From NCBI RefSeq assembly GCF_001667375.1, contig NZ_LZIN01000031.1:1-64000 (forward strand): DNA of 64,000 bases, given 5' to 3'. This DNA comes from Mycolicibacter sinensis. Lineage in GTDB: Bacteria > Actinomycetota > Actinomycetes > Mycobacteriales > Mycobacteriaceae. The notes below the pieces were generated by a model. The model did not search any database. It saw nothing but the letters and a program-made list of their open reading frames with translations, and was not told the origin of the DNA. Each line of letters starts with the position of its first letter. The first letter of the stretch is position 1. Below, piece after piece: positions 34,276-42,935 of this stretch. A program made the position numbers and the translations under genes.

Positions 34276-36000
34276 ATGGGCTTTCTCAAACAGGACACCC
34301 CACAGATCGACTTCGAGGAATGGAGCCGGGGCACCCGGGCGGAGCGCATCATCCCGATGGCCCGGCACTGGGCCGAAGTCGGCTTCGGCACCCCGGTGCT
34401 GCTGCACCTGTTCTACGTGGTCAAGATCGGCCTGTACATCCTGGGTGCGTGGCTGATCTGTCTGACCACGCGCGGTATCGACGGCTTCACCGATGTGGCG
34501 CAGTGGTACGCCGAGCCGGTGGTGTTCGAGAAGGTCGTGCTCTACACGATGTTGTTCGAGGTGATCGGTCTGGGCTGCGGGTTCGGGCCGCTGAACAACC
34601 GGTTCTTCCCGCCGATGGGATCGATCCTGTACTGGTTGCGCCCGAACACCATTCGGCTGCCGCCGTGGCCGGGTCGGATACCGCTGACCGCCGGCGATCG
34701 CCGCACCCCGTTCGACGCCGCGCTGTACGCGGCGCTGCTGGTGTTGCTGGTCATTGCGTTGTTCTCCGACGCGACAGGGCCGGTCCCCGCGCTTGGGACG
34801 ACGGTCGGGGTGCTGCCGGCGTGGCAGATCTGGGCGGTGCTGGGTGTGCTGGCGGTGCTGGGGCTGCGCGACAAGGTGATCTTTCTGGCGGCCCGCGGTG
34901 AGGTCTATGGCTCGTTGACCGTCGCGTTCCTGTTCGCCGGCTACGGCGTGGACCTGATCCTGGGCGCCAAACTGGTGTGCCTGGTCATCTGGTTGGGCGC
35001 GGCGACCTCCAAACTCAACAAGCACTTCCCGTTCGTCATCTCCACGATGATGAGCAACAACCCGCTGTTTCGCTCGCGGTCGATCAAACGCAAGTTCTTC
35101 GAACACTTCCCGGACGACCTGAGGCCGGGCCGATTGTCGCGCTGGCTCGCGCATTTCTCCACGGTGATCGAGATGGGTGTCCCGCTGGTGTTGTTCTTCA
35201 GCCACGGCGGGTGGGCAGGCGCGATCGCCGCGTTCGTCATGCTGTGCTTCCACTTCGGCATCCTGTCGGCGATTCCGATGGGAGTTCCGCTGGAATGGAA
35301 CGTCTTCATGATGTTCTCGGTGCTGGCGCTGTTCGTCGGCCACGCCGGCGTCGGGCTGGGCGATCTGACGACGCCCTTGCCGATCCTGCTGTTCGTCGTG
35401 GTCGCGGGAACCGTCGCGCTCGGAAACCTGTTCCCGCGCAAGGTGTCCTTCCTGCCGGGCATGCGCTACTACGCCGGCAACTGGGATACCACACTGTGGT
35501 GCATCAAGCCGTCCGCCGACGCGAAGATCGCCGAGGGCATCGTGGCGATCGCCAGCATGCCCGCCGCCCAGCTGGAGAAGTTCTACGGCAGCAAGGAGGC
35601 TGCCCAGATCCCGATGTACATGGGATATGCGTTCCGCGCCTTCAATACTCACGGCCGGGCGTTGTTCACCTTGGCGCATCGTGCGATGGCCGATCAGAAC
35701 GAGGACGACTACGTCCTCACGGACGGTGAGCGGATCACCAGCACCGCGATCGGCTGGAACTTCGGTGACGGGCACTTCAGCAACGAACAGCTGATCGCCG
35801 CGTTGCAGCAGCGGTGCGGGTTCGAGCCGGGGGAGGTGCGGGTAGTGATTCTCGACGCCCAGCCTATCCACCGGCAAACCCAGTCCTACCGGCTGGTGGA
35901 CGCCGCCACCGGGGAATTCGAACGCGGCTATGTGCGGGTGGCCGACATGGTGACCCGCCAGCCGTGGGACGACGACGTGCCGGTGCACGTCGAGATGTGA
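34276..36000 (+). CDS. DUF3556 multi-pass membrane protein
   Basis: 574 residues from ATG 34276, with roughly ten membrane helices in the first 400 residues and a soluble C-terminal domain of about 140. Motifs such as GCGFGPLNNRFFPPMGS and NKHFPFVISTMMSNNP are typical of the DUF3556 family found in mycobacteria. Function unknown. A KstR-type operator in the promoter suggests expression during sterol degradation, when cholesterol-derived ligand releases KstR. Confidence 0.75.
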   Translation: MGFLKQDTPQIDFEEWSRGTRAERIIPMARHWAEVGFGTPVLLHLFYVVKIGLYILGAWLICLTTRGIDGFTDVAQWYAEPVVFEKVVLYTMLFEVIGLGCGFGPLNNRFFPPMGSILYWLRPNTIRLPPWPGRIPLTAGDRRTPFDAALYAALLVLLVIALFSDATGPVPALGTTVGVLPAWQIWAVLGVLAVLGLRDKVIFLAARGEVYGSLTVAFLFAGYGVDLILGAKLVCLVIWLGAATSKLNKHFPFVISTMMSNNPLFRSRSIKRKFFEHFPDDLRPGRLSRWLAHFSTVIEMGVPLVLFFSHGGWAGAIAAFVMLCFHFGILSAIPMGVPLEWNVFMMFSVLALFVGHAGVGLGDLTTPLPILLFVVVAGTVALGNLFPRKVSFLPGMRYYAGNWDTTLWCIKPSADAKIAEGIVAIASMPAAQLEKFYGSKEAAQIPMYMGYAFRAFNTHGRALFTLAHRAMADQNEDDYVLTDGERITSTAIGWNFGDGHFSNEQLIAALQQRCGFEPGEVRVVILDAQPIHRQTQSYRLVDAATGEFERGYVRVADMVTRQPWDDDVPVHVEM

Positions 36001-36007
36001 TCCAGAT

Positions 36008-36024
36008 AACTGGTCCAACCAGTT
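36008..36024. promoter_or_regulatory. 17-bp palindrome, likely GntR operator
   Basis: AACTGGT-CCA-ACCAGTT at 36008-36024 is a perfect palindrome with a 3-bp centre. The TGGT-N3-ACCA core matches the FadR-subfamily GntR operator pattern. It lies 35 bp before the GntR start codon. Confidence 0.6.
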
Positions 36025-36058
36025 GACCAGTCGGGCCGGGTGCTCGACCATATAGCCC

Positions 36059-36775
36059 ATGGATCTGGCGCCCATTCCGCGGACCGCGGTCTCCGACACG
36101 ATCTTCGTGCGCCTCATCGAGGAGATCCTGACCGGACGCCTGCCGGCCGGCGAACCCCTGCCGTCGGAACGCGAACTGTCCCTGACGCTGCAGGTCAACC
36201 GGCATGCGGTGCGCGAGGCGCTCAAGCGGTTGCAGCAGGCCGGGCTGGTCCGGATCAGCCACGGCGGCAAGACGCGGGTGCTGGACTGGCGGACCAGCGC
36301 CGGCCTGGATGCCCTGACCGGGCTGGCCCTCGCCGGAGTGATCCCCGCACGCCAGATCATCGGCGACGTCGCGGTGATGCGGCGTTCGATCGCGGCGGAT
36401 GCCGCACGACTCTGTGCGCGGAGCGCCTCGGCGCAGCAGCGGTCCGCGATCACTGCCGCCGCGAAGGCATACCCGGTTTCCGGGGAGTTGGAGTTGGTGA
36501 TCGACGCCGACCTGACGTTCTGGATCGCCGTCATCGACGGGTCGGGCAACATCGCCTACCGGCTGGCGCTGAACACCCTGGTCGCCGCCTACGACGAGAT
36601 CGGACGAGAGGCGATCTACGCGCTGGGAGCCGCCGAATTCGCCGACCGTAGCGCACACATCGACCTGGCCGCCGCGATCGCGGCAGCCGACGAGGACGCC
36701 GCGTATCGGTTGGCCGAAGAGTTGCTGACCCGGTTCGTGGCGGCCTGCCAGGCCGACGCCGACGGGGCGGGGTAA
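36059..36775 (+). CDS. GntR-family regulator, FadR/FCD type
   Basis: 238 residues. Winged-helix domain near the N-terminus with LPSERELSLTLQVNRHAVREALKRLQQAGLV, followed by an all-helical FCD ligand domain. It probably autoregulates through the palindrome at 36008-36024 and controls the fatty-acid-hydroxylase-type gene that follows after 5 bp. Confidence 0.87.
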   Translation: MDLAPIPRTAVSDTIFVRLIEEILTGRLPAGEPLPSERELSLTLQVNRHAVREALKRLQQAGLVRISHGGKTRVLDWRTSAGLDALTGLALAGVIPARQIIGDVAVMRRSIAADAARLCARSASAQQRSAITAAAKAYPVSGELELVIDADLTFWIAVIDGSGNIAYRLALNTLVAAYDEIGREAIYALGAAEFADRSAHIDLAAAIAAADEDAAYRLAEELLTRFVAACQADADGAG

Positions 36776-36780
36776 CTGCG

Positions 36781-37608
36781 GTGTTCGATCTCATCGCCCA
36801 CGCGATCCCGGTCTTCGTGCTCTGCCTGGTTCTGGAGGCGGTGTCCTTCGCGGTGCTGCCGAACGACGAGGAGCGTGGCTACGAATTACGGGATACCCGA
36901 ACCAGTCTCACTATGGGCATCGGCAACGTGATCATCAACATCGGCTGGAAGCTGGCGGTGTTGGCGGTCTTCAGCGGGGCCTATCTGCTGGCGCCGGTTC
37001 ACCTGCCGGCGAGTAACCCGCTGACCTGGATCGCGCTGTTCGTCGCCGACGACTTCGCCTACTACTGGTACCACCGCACTCACCACACCATCCGGGTGTT
37101 CTGGGCCAGCCACGTGGTGCACCACTCCAGTCAGCACTACAACCTGTCCACCGCCCTGCGCCAGACCTGGACGCCGTTCACCGCGGTCCCGTTCTGGGTG
37201 CTGCTGGCGTTCGCCGGGTTCGCCCCGTGGATGATCCTGCTGCAGCAGTCCATCAGCCTGCTCTACCAGTTTTTCATCCACACCGAGCGGGTCGGGAAGC
37301 TCTGGCGGCCTGTCGAATTCGTCTTCAACACCCCGTCACACCACCGTGTCCACCACGGGTCGAACGAGAAGTACCTCGACACGAACTACGGCGGCATCCT
37401 CATCGTGTGGGACCGGCTGTTCGGCACCTTCCAGCCGGAGGGGGAGCGGGTGGTCTACGGGCTGACCAAGAACATCGAGACGTTCAACCCGGTGCGGGTG
37501 GCCACCCACGAGTACGTCGCGATCTGGCGCGACGTACGGAGCGCACGCAATTGGCGGGCGGTGTGGGGCCACCTCTTTCGCGGGCCGGGATGGCAGCCCG
37601 CCGGCTGA
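36781..37608 (+). CDS. Sterol desaturase/fatty acid hydroxylase family protein
   Basis: 275-residue membrane-bound di-iron protein. The histidine clusters YHRTHH, SHVVHHSSQH and HRVHHG provide the eight-His iron site. Several membrane helices precede and separate them. Likely hydroxylates or desaturates a lipid. GTG start at 36781, 5 bp after the GntR stop, so the two are one transcript. Confidence 0.87.
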   Translation: MFDLIAHAIPVFVLCLVLEAVSFAVLPNDEERGYELRDTRTSLTMGIGNVIINIGWKLAVLAVFSGAYLLAPVHLPASNPLTWIALFVADDFAYYWYHRTHHTIRVFWASHVVHHSSQHYNLSTALRQTWTPFTAVPFWVLLAFAGFAPWMILLQQSISLLYQFFIHTERVGKLWRPVEFVFNTPSHHRVHHGSNEKYLDTNYGGILIVWDRLFGTFQPEGERVVYGLTKNIETFNPVRVATHEYVAIWRDVRSARNWRAVWGHLFRGPGWQPAG

Positions 37609-37631
37609 ACAGGCAGCTTGACTCGCGAAGG

Positions 37632-38483
37632 TTACCCAGAGTCCCGGGCGCTGTCACCGACACGATGTCGGACCCCCGCCAGGACGTCGTCGGCTGCGCG
37701 GAACCGCAGGTGATGGATCTGCCCGGTCGTGACGGTGAAGTCGAAGGCGACCTTGACCTGTCCGCGGTGGATCCAGGCGGCGCCCGGGCGATCCTCGACG
37801 AAGACAGCGAAGGCAGCTGCCGCAGCGCCGTTGAAGAAACTGGCTACCTCGCCGGCGCCTTCCAAGCGAGTCGGCGTGCCCAGCGCAACCGCGGACGCAT
37901 CGGCAGTCACCACCACGTCGGGAGCCAGCAACTCGAGCAGCTGGGCGAAGTCTCCCTCGCGCGCCGCGGTCATAAACGCGTCCACGACCTCCCAATCGGC
38001 GAGGGCATCGGCGGGCGCTGGTGGGCGCACCTTGGCCCGAGCCCGCGAGGCCAGCTTGCGCGCCGCGACCGAGGTGGTGTCGAGCATCGTCGCGATCAAC
38101 TCGAAGTCAAAACCGAAGCTGTCGTGTAGGACAAACGCCACCCGCTCGGCGGGCGTGAGCCGATCGAGCACCACCTGCAGTGCGATACCGACGGTGTCAG
38201 CCAGTACCAGGTCGTCGGCGGGATCGGGTGCCGTTTCAACGTCTATCGACTCCGTCGGTATCGGCGTACGAGCTCGTAGCCGGTCCACGCACAGCCGAGA
38301 GGTCACTGTTGTCAGCCAGCCGGGCAGATTTGTGATCGGGGCATCGGCGGCCTCCAGCCGCAACCACGCCTGCTGAACGACGTCCTGCGCCGCGTCGGCA
38401 TCTCCCAGGATGTGCGCAGCGATGCGCTGCAGGCGTGGGCGCTCGGCCTCGAAGCCGTCAGCAAGCTGCTCGTCGCTCACCAT
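37632..38483 (-). CDS. ECF41-like sigma factor with SnoaL-type C-terminal domain
   Basis: 283 residues from ATG 38483. Sigma-2 region: AAHILGDADAAQDVVQQAWLR and LPGWLTTVTSRLCVDRLR. Sigma-4 region: LTPAERVAFVLHDSFGF with AARKLASRARAKV. A C-terminal extension of about 110 residues has the SnoaL/NTF2-like pattern. This layout and the LPGWL linker identify the ECF41 class, whose activity is tuned by the C-terminal domain instead of an anti-sigma factor. The gene start lies 4 bp from the -35 of the divergent promoter. Confidence 0.82.
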   Translation of the reverse strand: MVSDEQLADGFEAERPRLQRIAAHILGDADAAQDVVQQAWLRLEAADAPITNLPGWLTTVTSRLCVDRLRARTPIPTESIDVETAPDPADDLVLADTVGIALQVVLDRLTPAERVAFVLHDSFGFDFELIATMLDTTSVAARKLASRARAKVRPPAPADALADWEVVDAFMTAAREGDFAQLLELLAPDVVVTADASAVALGTPTRLEGAGEVASFFNGAAAAAFAVFVEDRPGAAWIHRGQVKVAFDFTVTTGQIHHLRFRAADDVLAGVRHRVGDSARDSG

Positions 38484-38486
38484 GGC

Positions 38487-38513
38487 GGTCACACTTTCGT
38501 CGTCGGGTGCGTC
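38487..38513 (+). promoter_or_regulatory. ECF41-type promoter GGTCACA-N16-CGTC
   Basis: GGTCACA (38487-38493), 16 bp, then CGTC (38510-38513). ECF41 promoters have the signature TGTCACA-N16-CGTC, so this differs at one base. It points towards DUF1059 and DUF1801 and makes them the predicted target of the divergent sigma factor. Confidence 0.65.
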
Positions 38514-38530
38514 AACATCCTGACGCACCC
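38505..38530. repeat. Perfect 10-bp inverted repeat across the ECF41 -10
   Basis: GGGTGCGTCA (38505-38514) and TGACGCACCC (38521-38530) with a 6-bp loop ACATCC. The left arm covers the CGTC -10 element and the right arm lies at the predicted transcript start. It could be a repressor site or an RNA hairpin at the 5' end. Confidence 0.7.
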
Positions 38531-38565
38531 GGACCGCCCGGTGCGACCAGAGGAGGAGAACCCCC

Positions 38566-38802
38566 GTGAAGACCATGACCTGCCAGGAACTGGGTGGCCC
38601 ATGCAACTTCGCCCACCGCGGTGAGAGCGCCGACGAGATCATCAAGGCGCAGGACCGGCACCTCAAGGAACTCGTCAGGGCCGGCGACGAGGCCCACGTG
38701 CCCGCCCGAGACGACATGAAGGGCCGCTGGCGCCGCCCCATGAAGTCGATGGGCTGGTACAACGATGTCAAGAAGCGGTTCGCCGAGCTGCCCGAGGCGT
38801 GA
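38566..38802 (+). CDS. DUF1059 small protein
   Basis: 78 residues. MTCQELGGPCNFAHRGESADEIIKAQDRHLKEL matches the DUF1059 pattern, with two Cys and two His that may bind metal. GTG 38566 is chosen because AGGAGGAG lies at about 38551-38558. Function unknown; DUF1059 genes are often near stress sigma factors. Confidence 0.75.
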   Translation: MKTMTCQELGGPCNFAHRGESADEIIKAQDRHLKELVRAGDEAHVPARDDMKGRWRRPMKSMGWYNDVKKRFAELPEA

Positions 38803-38856
38803 GACCGTGAATCCGGCATCATCAGATTTCAGGAACTCGTATCGAGGAGCGCACAT

Positions 38857-39246
38857 ATGGCATCCGAGAAGCGCACGGTCAACAGCGATGATCCGTCAGC
38901 TCTGATCGACGGCCGCATCTCCGAATTGGCCGACTGGCGCGGTGAGCTGCTGGCCACCATCCGCGAAGTGATCATCACGACGCTGCCCGCCGTGGTGGAA
39001 CAGTGGAAATGGCGCGGTGTGCCCACGTGGTACCAGGACGGGATCATCTGCACCGGAGAGACCTACCGGGAGAAGGTCAAGCTCACCTTCGCCAAGGGAG
39101 CCTCGCTGCCCGACCCGACCGGACTGTTCAACGCCAGCCTCGAGGGCAATACCCGGCGTGCGATCGACCTCCTGGAAGGCGACACCCTGGACGTGAAGGC
39201 CTTCGCGGCCCTCGTCCGCGCAGCCGCCGAACTCAACGCGCAATGA
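38857..39246 (+). CDS. DUF1801 (YdhG-like) protein
   Basis: 129 residues. The core WRGELLATIREVIITTLPAVVEQWKWRGVPTWYQDG and the following KLTFAKGASLPDP are the DUF1801/YdhG signature. GAGGAG about 10 bp upstream supports ATG 38857. It lies 54 bp after DUF1059 and is likely in the same sigma-dependent unit. Function unknown. Confidence 0.82.
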   Translation: MASEKRTVNSDDPSALIDGRISELADWRGELLATIREVIITTLPAVVEQWKWRGVPTWYQDGIICTGETYREKVKLTFAKGASLPDPTGLFNASLEGNTRRAIDLLEGDTLDVKAFAALVRAAAELNAQ

Positions 39247-39285
39247 CGTAACGCTGGATGCCTCGGCGATCACCGCCGGCGGGGC

Positions 39286-40164
39286 TTACCCGCGCGGCAC
39301 CCACTCGCCGTAGAACGGCGGCATCGCCGAGGCCCGGGAGGTGAACTGCGGGTCACGCTTCTCCAGGAAGGCCCGCACCCCGTCGGCCCCGTCGCCGATG
39401 CTGGTGTAGAACATCGCCAGCGAATCGACCCGGTGCGCGTCTACCGGGTCGGGCTGCGCGGAGTTGCGGTAGAGCATCTGGCGGATCAGCGCGAACGACA
39501 CCGGTGAGCGGCCCTTGGTCCAGGCGTCGGCCAGCTCTCGCGCCTGGGCCAGCAGCACGTCCGGTTCGTGGAGCGACTGGGCGATCCCGCAGGCACGCGC
39601 GCCCTCCGCGTCCAGGATGTCGGCGCGGTAGAGCAGGTCCAAAGCCGTTGGCACCCCGACGATCCGGGGCAGGAACCAGGTCGAGCAGGCTTCCGGGGTG
39701 ATCCCTAGTTTTCCGAACACCAGCCCGAACCGGGCCTTGGTGGAGAACAGTCGGGCGTCCATCGCCAGCATCATCGTGGCGCCGATCCCGACCGCGGGGC
39801 CGTTGACCGCGGCGATCACCGGTTTGCGGCAGCCGTAGATCGCCAGCGTCACCCGCCCGCCGGTGTCGCGCACCCGGGCCAGTTCCGGATCGTCGAGGTC
39901 CGCCATGTCGGCCAGCGTCGGCGACTTGGTCTCGTCGAGGCCGAACACGTTGCCCGAGCTGGACAGGTCCATCCCTGCGCAGAACGCCCGTCCCTCGCCG
40001 GTGACGATCACCGCGCGTACGGCGTCGTCGTTGTTGACCTCGATGAAGGTGCGCTCCAGTTCCTCGGCCATCTCGACGGTGAAGGCGTTGAGGTTGTCCG
40101 GTCGGTTCAGGTACACGGTGAGGATCCCGTCCTCGACCTCGTGGCGGATCGTGGTGAAGTCCAT
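39286..40164 (-). CDS. Enoyl-CoA hydratase/isomerase (crotonase) family
   Basis: 292 residues from ATG 40164. Crotonase features: NRPDNLNAFTVEM, oxyanion loop GEGRAFCAGMDLSSSG, and GPAVGIGATMMLAMDARLFSTKARFG. LGITPEACSTWFLPRIVG contains a Glu at the position of one hydratase catalytic residue. Probably acts in fatty-acid or sterol side-chain beta-oxidation. Separated from metE by a long hairpin. Confidence 0.88.
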   Translation of the reverse strand: MDFTTIRHEVEDGILTVYLNRPDNLNAFTVEMAEELERTFIEVNNDDAVRAVIVTGEGRAFCAGMDLSSSGNVFGLDETKSPTLADMADLDDPELARVRDTGGRVTLAIYGCRKPVIAAVNGPAVGIGATMMLAMDARLFSTKARFGLVFGKLGITPEACSTWFLPRIVGVPTALDLLYRADILDAEGARACGIAQSLHEPDVLLAQARELADAWTKGRSPVSFALIRQMLYRNSAQPDPVDAHRVDSLAMFYTSIGDGADGVRAFLEKRDPQFTSRASAMPPFYGEWVPRG

Positions 40165-40184
40165 GTCTGCTCCTCCTCGGCTAC

Positions 40185-40244
40185 GCCGAACGTGCACCCA
40201 CTGCGAAATTTTCATGATTCTTTCGCAGCAGGCGCACGTTCGGC
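40185..40244. terminator. 60-bp hairpin between metE and the enoyl-CoA hydratase gene
   Basis: GCCGAACGTGC (40185-40195) pairs perfectly with GCACGTTCGGC (40234-40244). Inside it CTGCGAAA (40201-40208) pairs with TTTCGCAG (40221-40228); the two stems are separated by symmetric 5-nt bulges and closed by a 12-nt loop. It lies just after the metE stop and could end metE transcription or be a dispersed mycobacterial palindrome. Confidence 0.65.
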
Positions 40245-40263
40245 GACCGGGGTCCCGTCAGAC

Positions 40264-42540
40264 CTAGACGCCGGCGCGGGCCTGCTTGGCCGCGGCGACA
40301 AGGTTGGCCAGCGAGGCGGTAACCTCGTCGGTTTTGCGGGTCTTGAGGCCGCAGTCCGGATTCACCCAGAGTCGTTGCGCTGGAACCGCGTCGAGGGCTT
40401 CCCGCAGCGAGGTGGCCATCTCATCGGTGCTGGGCACCCGTGGAGAGTGGATGTCGTAGACGCCCGGCCCCACCCCGCCTGCGAACCCGATCGCGTTGAG
40501 GTCGTCGAGCACCTCCATGTGCGAGCGCGCCGCCTCGAGGGAGGTGACGTCAGCGTCGAGGTCGGCGATCGCACCGATCACCTCGCCGAACTCCGAGTAG
40601 CACAGGTGGGTGTGGATCTGGGTCGCGTCGCTCACCCCCGACGTCGACAGCCGGAAGGCGCCGACCGCCCAGTTCAGGTAGGCCTCCTGGTCGGCCTTGC
40701 GCAGCGGCAGTAACTCGCGCAGCGCGGGCTCATCGACCTGGATCACCGCGATGCCGGCTTTCTCCAGATCCACCGTCTCATCGCGGATGGCCAGCGCCAC
40801 CTGGTTGGCGGTGTCGGCCAGCGGCTGGTCGTCGCGGACGAACGACCACGCCAGAATGGTCACCGGGCCGGTGAGCATGCCCTTGACCGGCTTGTCGGTC
40901 AGTGACTGGGCGTAGGTGGCCCACTCCACCGTCATCGGATGCGGACGGAAGACGTCGCCGAAGAGCACCGGCGGCCGCACGCACCGGCTGCCGTAGGACT
41001 GCACCCAGCCGTTGGCGGTGGCGAAGAAGCCCTCCAGCTGCTCGGCGAAGTACTGCACCATGTCGTTGCGCTCCGGCTCGCCGTGCACCAGCACGTCCAG
41101 GCCGAGCTGCTCCTGCAGCTTGATGACGTCGGCGATCTCGGCCTTCATTCGGCGGGTGTATTCCGCTTCGTCGATCTCGCCGGCGACCAGCGCGGCCCGG
41201 GCCTTGCGGATGTCGACGGTCTGCGGAAACGACCCGATGGTGGTGGTCGGCAGCGGCGGCAGGTGCAGCCGCTCGCCCTGGGCGGCACGCCGGGCCTCGG
41301 CGCTGCCGCGGCGCGCGCCGGCCGCGGTGATCGTCGCGATCCGGTCGCGGACATCGGCATTGCTCAGCCGCGGGTCGGATTTGCGCGAGGAGACGGCGGC
41401 GTTGGAGGCGGCGATCTCGTCGGAGACGGCATCGCGGCCCTCGGCCAGGGCCCGAGACAGGACGGCCACTTCGGTCACCTTCTCGGCGCCGAACGCCAGC
41501 CAGCTGCGCAGGTTGTCGTCCAGCGCCGAATCGGCCTCATACGACAGCGAATAGGGGACATGCAGCGTCGAGCAAGACGTGGAGACAGCCACCGCAGCCA
41601 CCGACTCCCGGACGGTCGCCAGCTTCGCCAGCGCGGCCTCCAGGTCGATGCGCCAGATGTTGCGGCCGTCGACGACACCGGCGACCAGGGTCTTGGAGGC
41701 CAACTCCGGAACCGCGGCCACTGAGTCCACCGAGCCGTAGACCAGATCCACGCCGATCGCCTCGACCGGGGTTCGGGCCAGCGCGGCCAGCGCACCGCCC
41801 GGGTCGCCGAAGTAGGTGGCGACGAAGATCGCCGGCCGGCCCGCCACACCGGCGAGGCGGCTGTAGACCTGTTCGGCCAGCGCCGGGGCGTCCGGGGCGC
41901 CGTCCGTCACCAACACCGGCTCGTCGATCTGCACCCACTCGGCCCCGGCTTCGGCCAGCTTGGAAAGCAGCTCGGCGTAGACGTCGGTCAGCTCGTCGAG
42001 GCGGAAGATCGGCGCCGGCGCACCGTCGACCGCCTTGCTCAGCAGCAGGAAGGTGATGGGACCGATGATCACCGGGCGAGCCGGAATCCCTTGCTCGGCA
42101 GCCTCTTTGAACTCAGCGAGCACCTTGGCCGGATTCAGCGCGAACTTGGTGTCCGGGCCGATCTCCGGAACGATGTAGTGGTAGTTGGTGTCGAACCACT
42201 TCGTCATCTCCAGCGGGGCGATCTCGGAGTTGCCCCGTGCGGCGGCAAAGTAACGGTCCAGCTCGTCGGCCACCCCGGCGACCCGCTGCGGGAGCGCACC
42301 GAGCAGCACCGCGGTGTCGAGCATCTGGTCGTAGTAGGAGAACGTGTTCACCGGCACCGAGTCCAGACCGGCGGCGACCAACTGTGCCCAGGTGTCGCGG
42401 CGCAGGTCGGCAGCGACCTTCTTCAGTTCGTCTTGTCCTATCCGGGCGGCCCAGTAACTCTCGGTGGCGCGCTTGAGTTCGCGGCGCGGCCCGATCCGCG
42501 GAGATCCGAGAACGGTGGCGGTAAAGGGTTGAACGGTCAC
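40264..42540 (-). CDS. metE: Cobalamin-independent methionine synthase (MetE)
   Basis: 758 residues. Transfers a methyl group from methyltetrahydrofolate polyglutamate to homocysteine. Two homologous barrels are present. The N-terminal one begins [20 protein letters not shown]. The C-terminal catalytic one contains [12 protein letters not shown] and zinc ligands in [11 protein letters not shown] (His, Cys) and [10 protein letters not shown] (Cys). Orthologue of Rv1133c. A cobalamin riboswitch upstream should shut it off when B12 allows MetH to take over. Confidence 0.96.
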   Translation of the reverse strand: MTVQPFTATVLGSPRIGPRRELKRATESYWAARIGQDELKKVAADLRRDTWAQLVAAGLDSVPVNTFSYYDQMLDTAVLLGALPQRVAGVADELDRYFAAARGNSEIAPLEMTKWFDTNYHYIVPEIGPDTKFALNPAKVLAEFKEAAEQGIPARPVIIGPITFLLLSKAVDGAPAPIFRLDELTDVYAELLSKLAEAGAEWVQIDEPVLVTDGAPDAPALAEQVYSRLAGVAGRPAIFVATYFGDPGGALAALARTPVEAIGVDLVYGSVDSVAAVPELASKTLVAGVVDGRNIWRIDLEAALAKLATVRESVAAVAVSTSCSTLHVPYSLSYEADSALDDNLRSWLAFGAEKVTEVAVLSRALAEGRDAVSDEIAASNAAVSSRKSDPRLSNADVRDRIATITAAGARRGSAEARRAAQGERLHLPPLPTTTIGSFPQTVDIRKARAALVAGEIDEAEYTRRMKAEIADVIKLQEQLGLDVLVHGEPERNDMVQYFAEQLEGFFATANGWVQSYGSRCVRPPVLFGDVFRPHPMTVEWATYAQSLTDKPVKGMLTGPVTILAWSFVRDDQPLADTANQVALAIRDETVDLEKAGIAVIQVDEPALRELLPLRKADQEAYLNWAVGAFRLSTSGVSDATQIHTHLCYSEFGEVIGAIADLDADVTSLEAARSHMEVLDDLNAIGFAGGVGPGVYDIHSPRVPSTDEMATSLREALDAVPAQRLWVNPDCGLKTRKTDEVTASLANLVAAAKQARAGV

Positions 42541-42616
42541 GATGCGATCCTTTGATCCAGAGGGTGGGTCACCGCCGGCGGTCGTCCAGCCAATCCGGTT
42601 CCGTGCAATTTAACGC

Positions 42617-42622
42617 ACTATA
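42617..42622 (-). promoter_or_regulatory. TATAGT hexamer between riboswitch and metE
   Basis: On the minus strand TATAGT (42622-42617) lies about 75 bp before the metE ATG and after the riboswitch. No convincing -35 accompanies it. If used, it would give a metE transcript without the riboswitch. Confidence 0.25.
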
Positions 42623-42665
42623 ACGCTGAAAAACCAGACGCCCATTCCGCGAGGCGTTGATCCGC

Positions 42666-42682
42666 CGGGCGCGGCGCGCCCG
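42666..42682 (-). promoter_or_regulatory. GC hairpin at the riboswitch 3' edge (expression platform candidate)
   Basis: CGGGCGC (42666-42672) and GCGCCCG (42676-42682) form a 7-bp stem with a 3-nt loop just after the conserved 3' end of the aptamer. With no T run directly behind it, it may be a Rho-linked or noncanonical terminator. Confidence 0.4.
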
Positions 42683-42685
42683 ACA

Positions 42686-42860
42686 CAACAGGTAGGTCTT
42701 CGGACTCGCAGGCGCGCACCGGGGGTGCTCCTAGTGGCCGTCGCTTCCCAGTCGTGGGCGAACCCTTGACCAGTGCCGATGACGGCGGTCGTTCCTGCAT
42801 ACCGCTGCGGGACAGCCCCGGACTCTCACCGGGTTCCCTCTCACGCTCCACGGAAAACCG
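42686..42860 (-). ncRNA. Cobalamin (B12) riboswitch of metE
   Basis: Read on the minus strand this region has the aptamer elements in order: GGTGAGAGTCCGGGGCTGTC and CCCGCAGCGGT, then the B12 box GGCCACTAGG (42739-42730), and the closing GTCCGAAGACCTACCTGTT. It lies about 145 nt before metE in the same orientation. It accounts for most of the gene-free stretch 42541-42935. B12 binding is expected to lower metE expression. Confidence 0.92.
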
Positions 42861-42935
42861 CGTTGCGCTCGATGTCAACGCCGCCACTACTACCGGCGAT
42901 GTCGGCAAACCAGTTGCGTGGTCGACGTTACCCGC

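Noticed and set aside
33121..36552. 1143-codon minus-strand open frame
   Set aside because: It lies opposite the prpD remnant, the DUF3556 gene and the GntR gene, which have clear homology; composition is that of a shadow frame.
42618..42908. 96-codon minus-strand frame upstream of metE
   Set aside because: It coincides with the cobalamin riboswitch, whose conserved RNA motifs explain the sequence.
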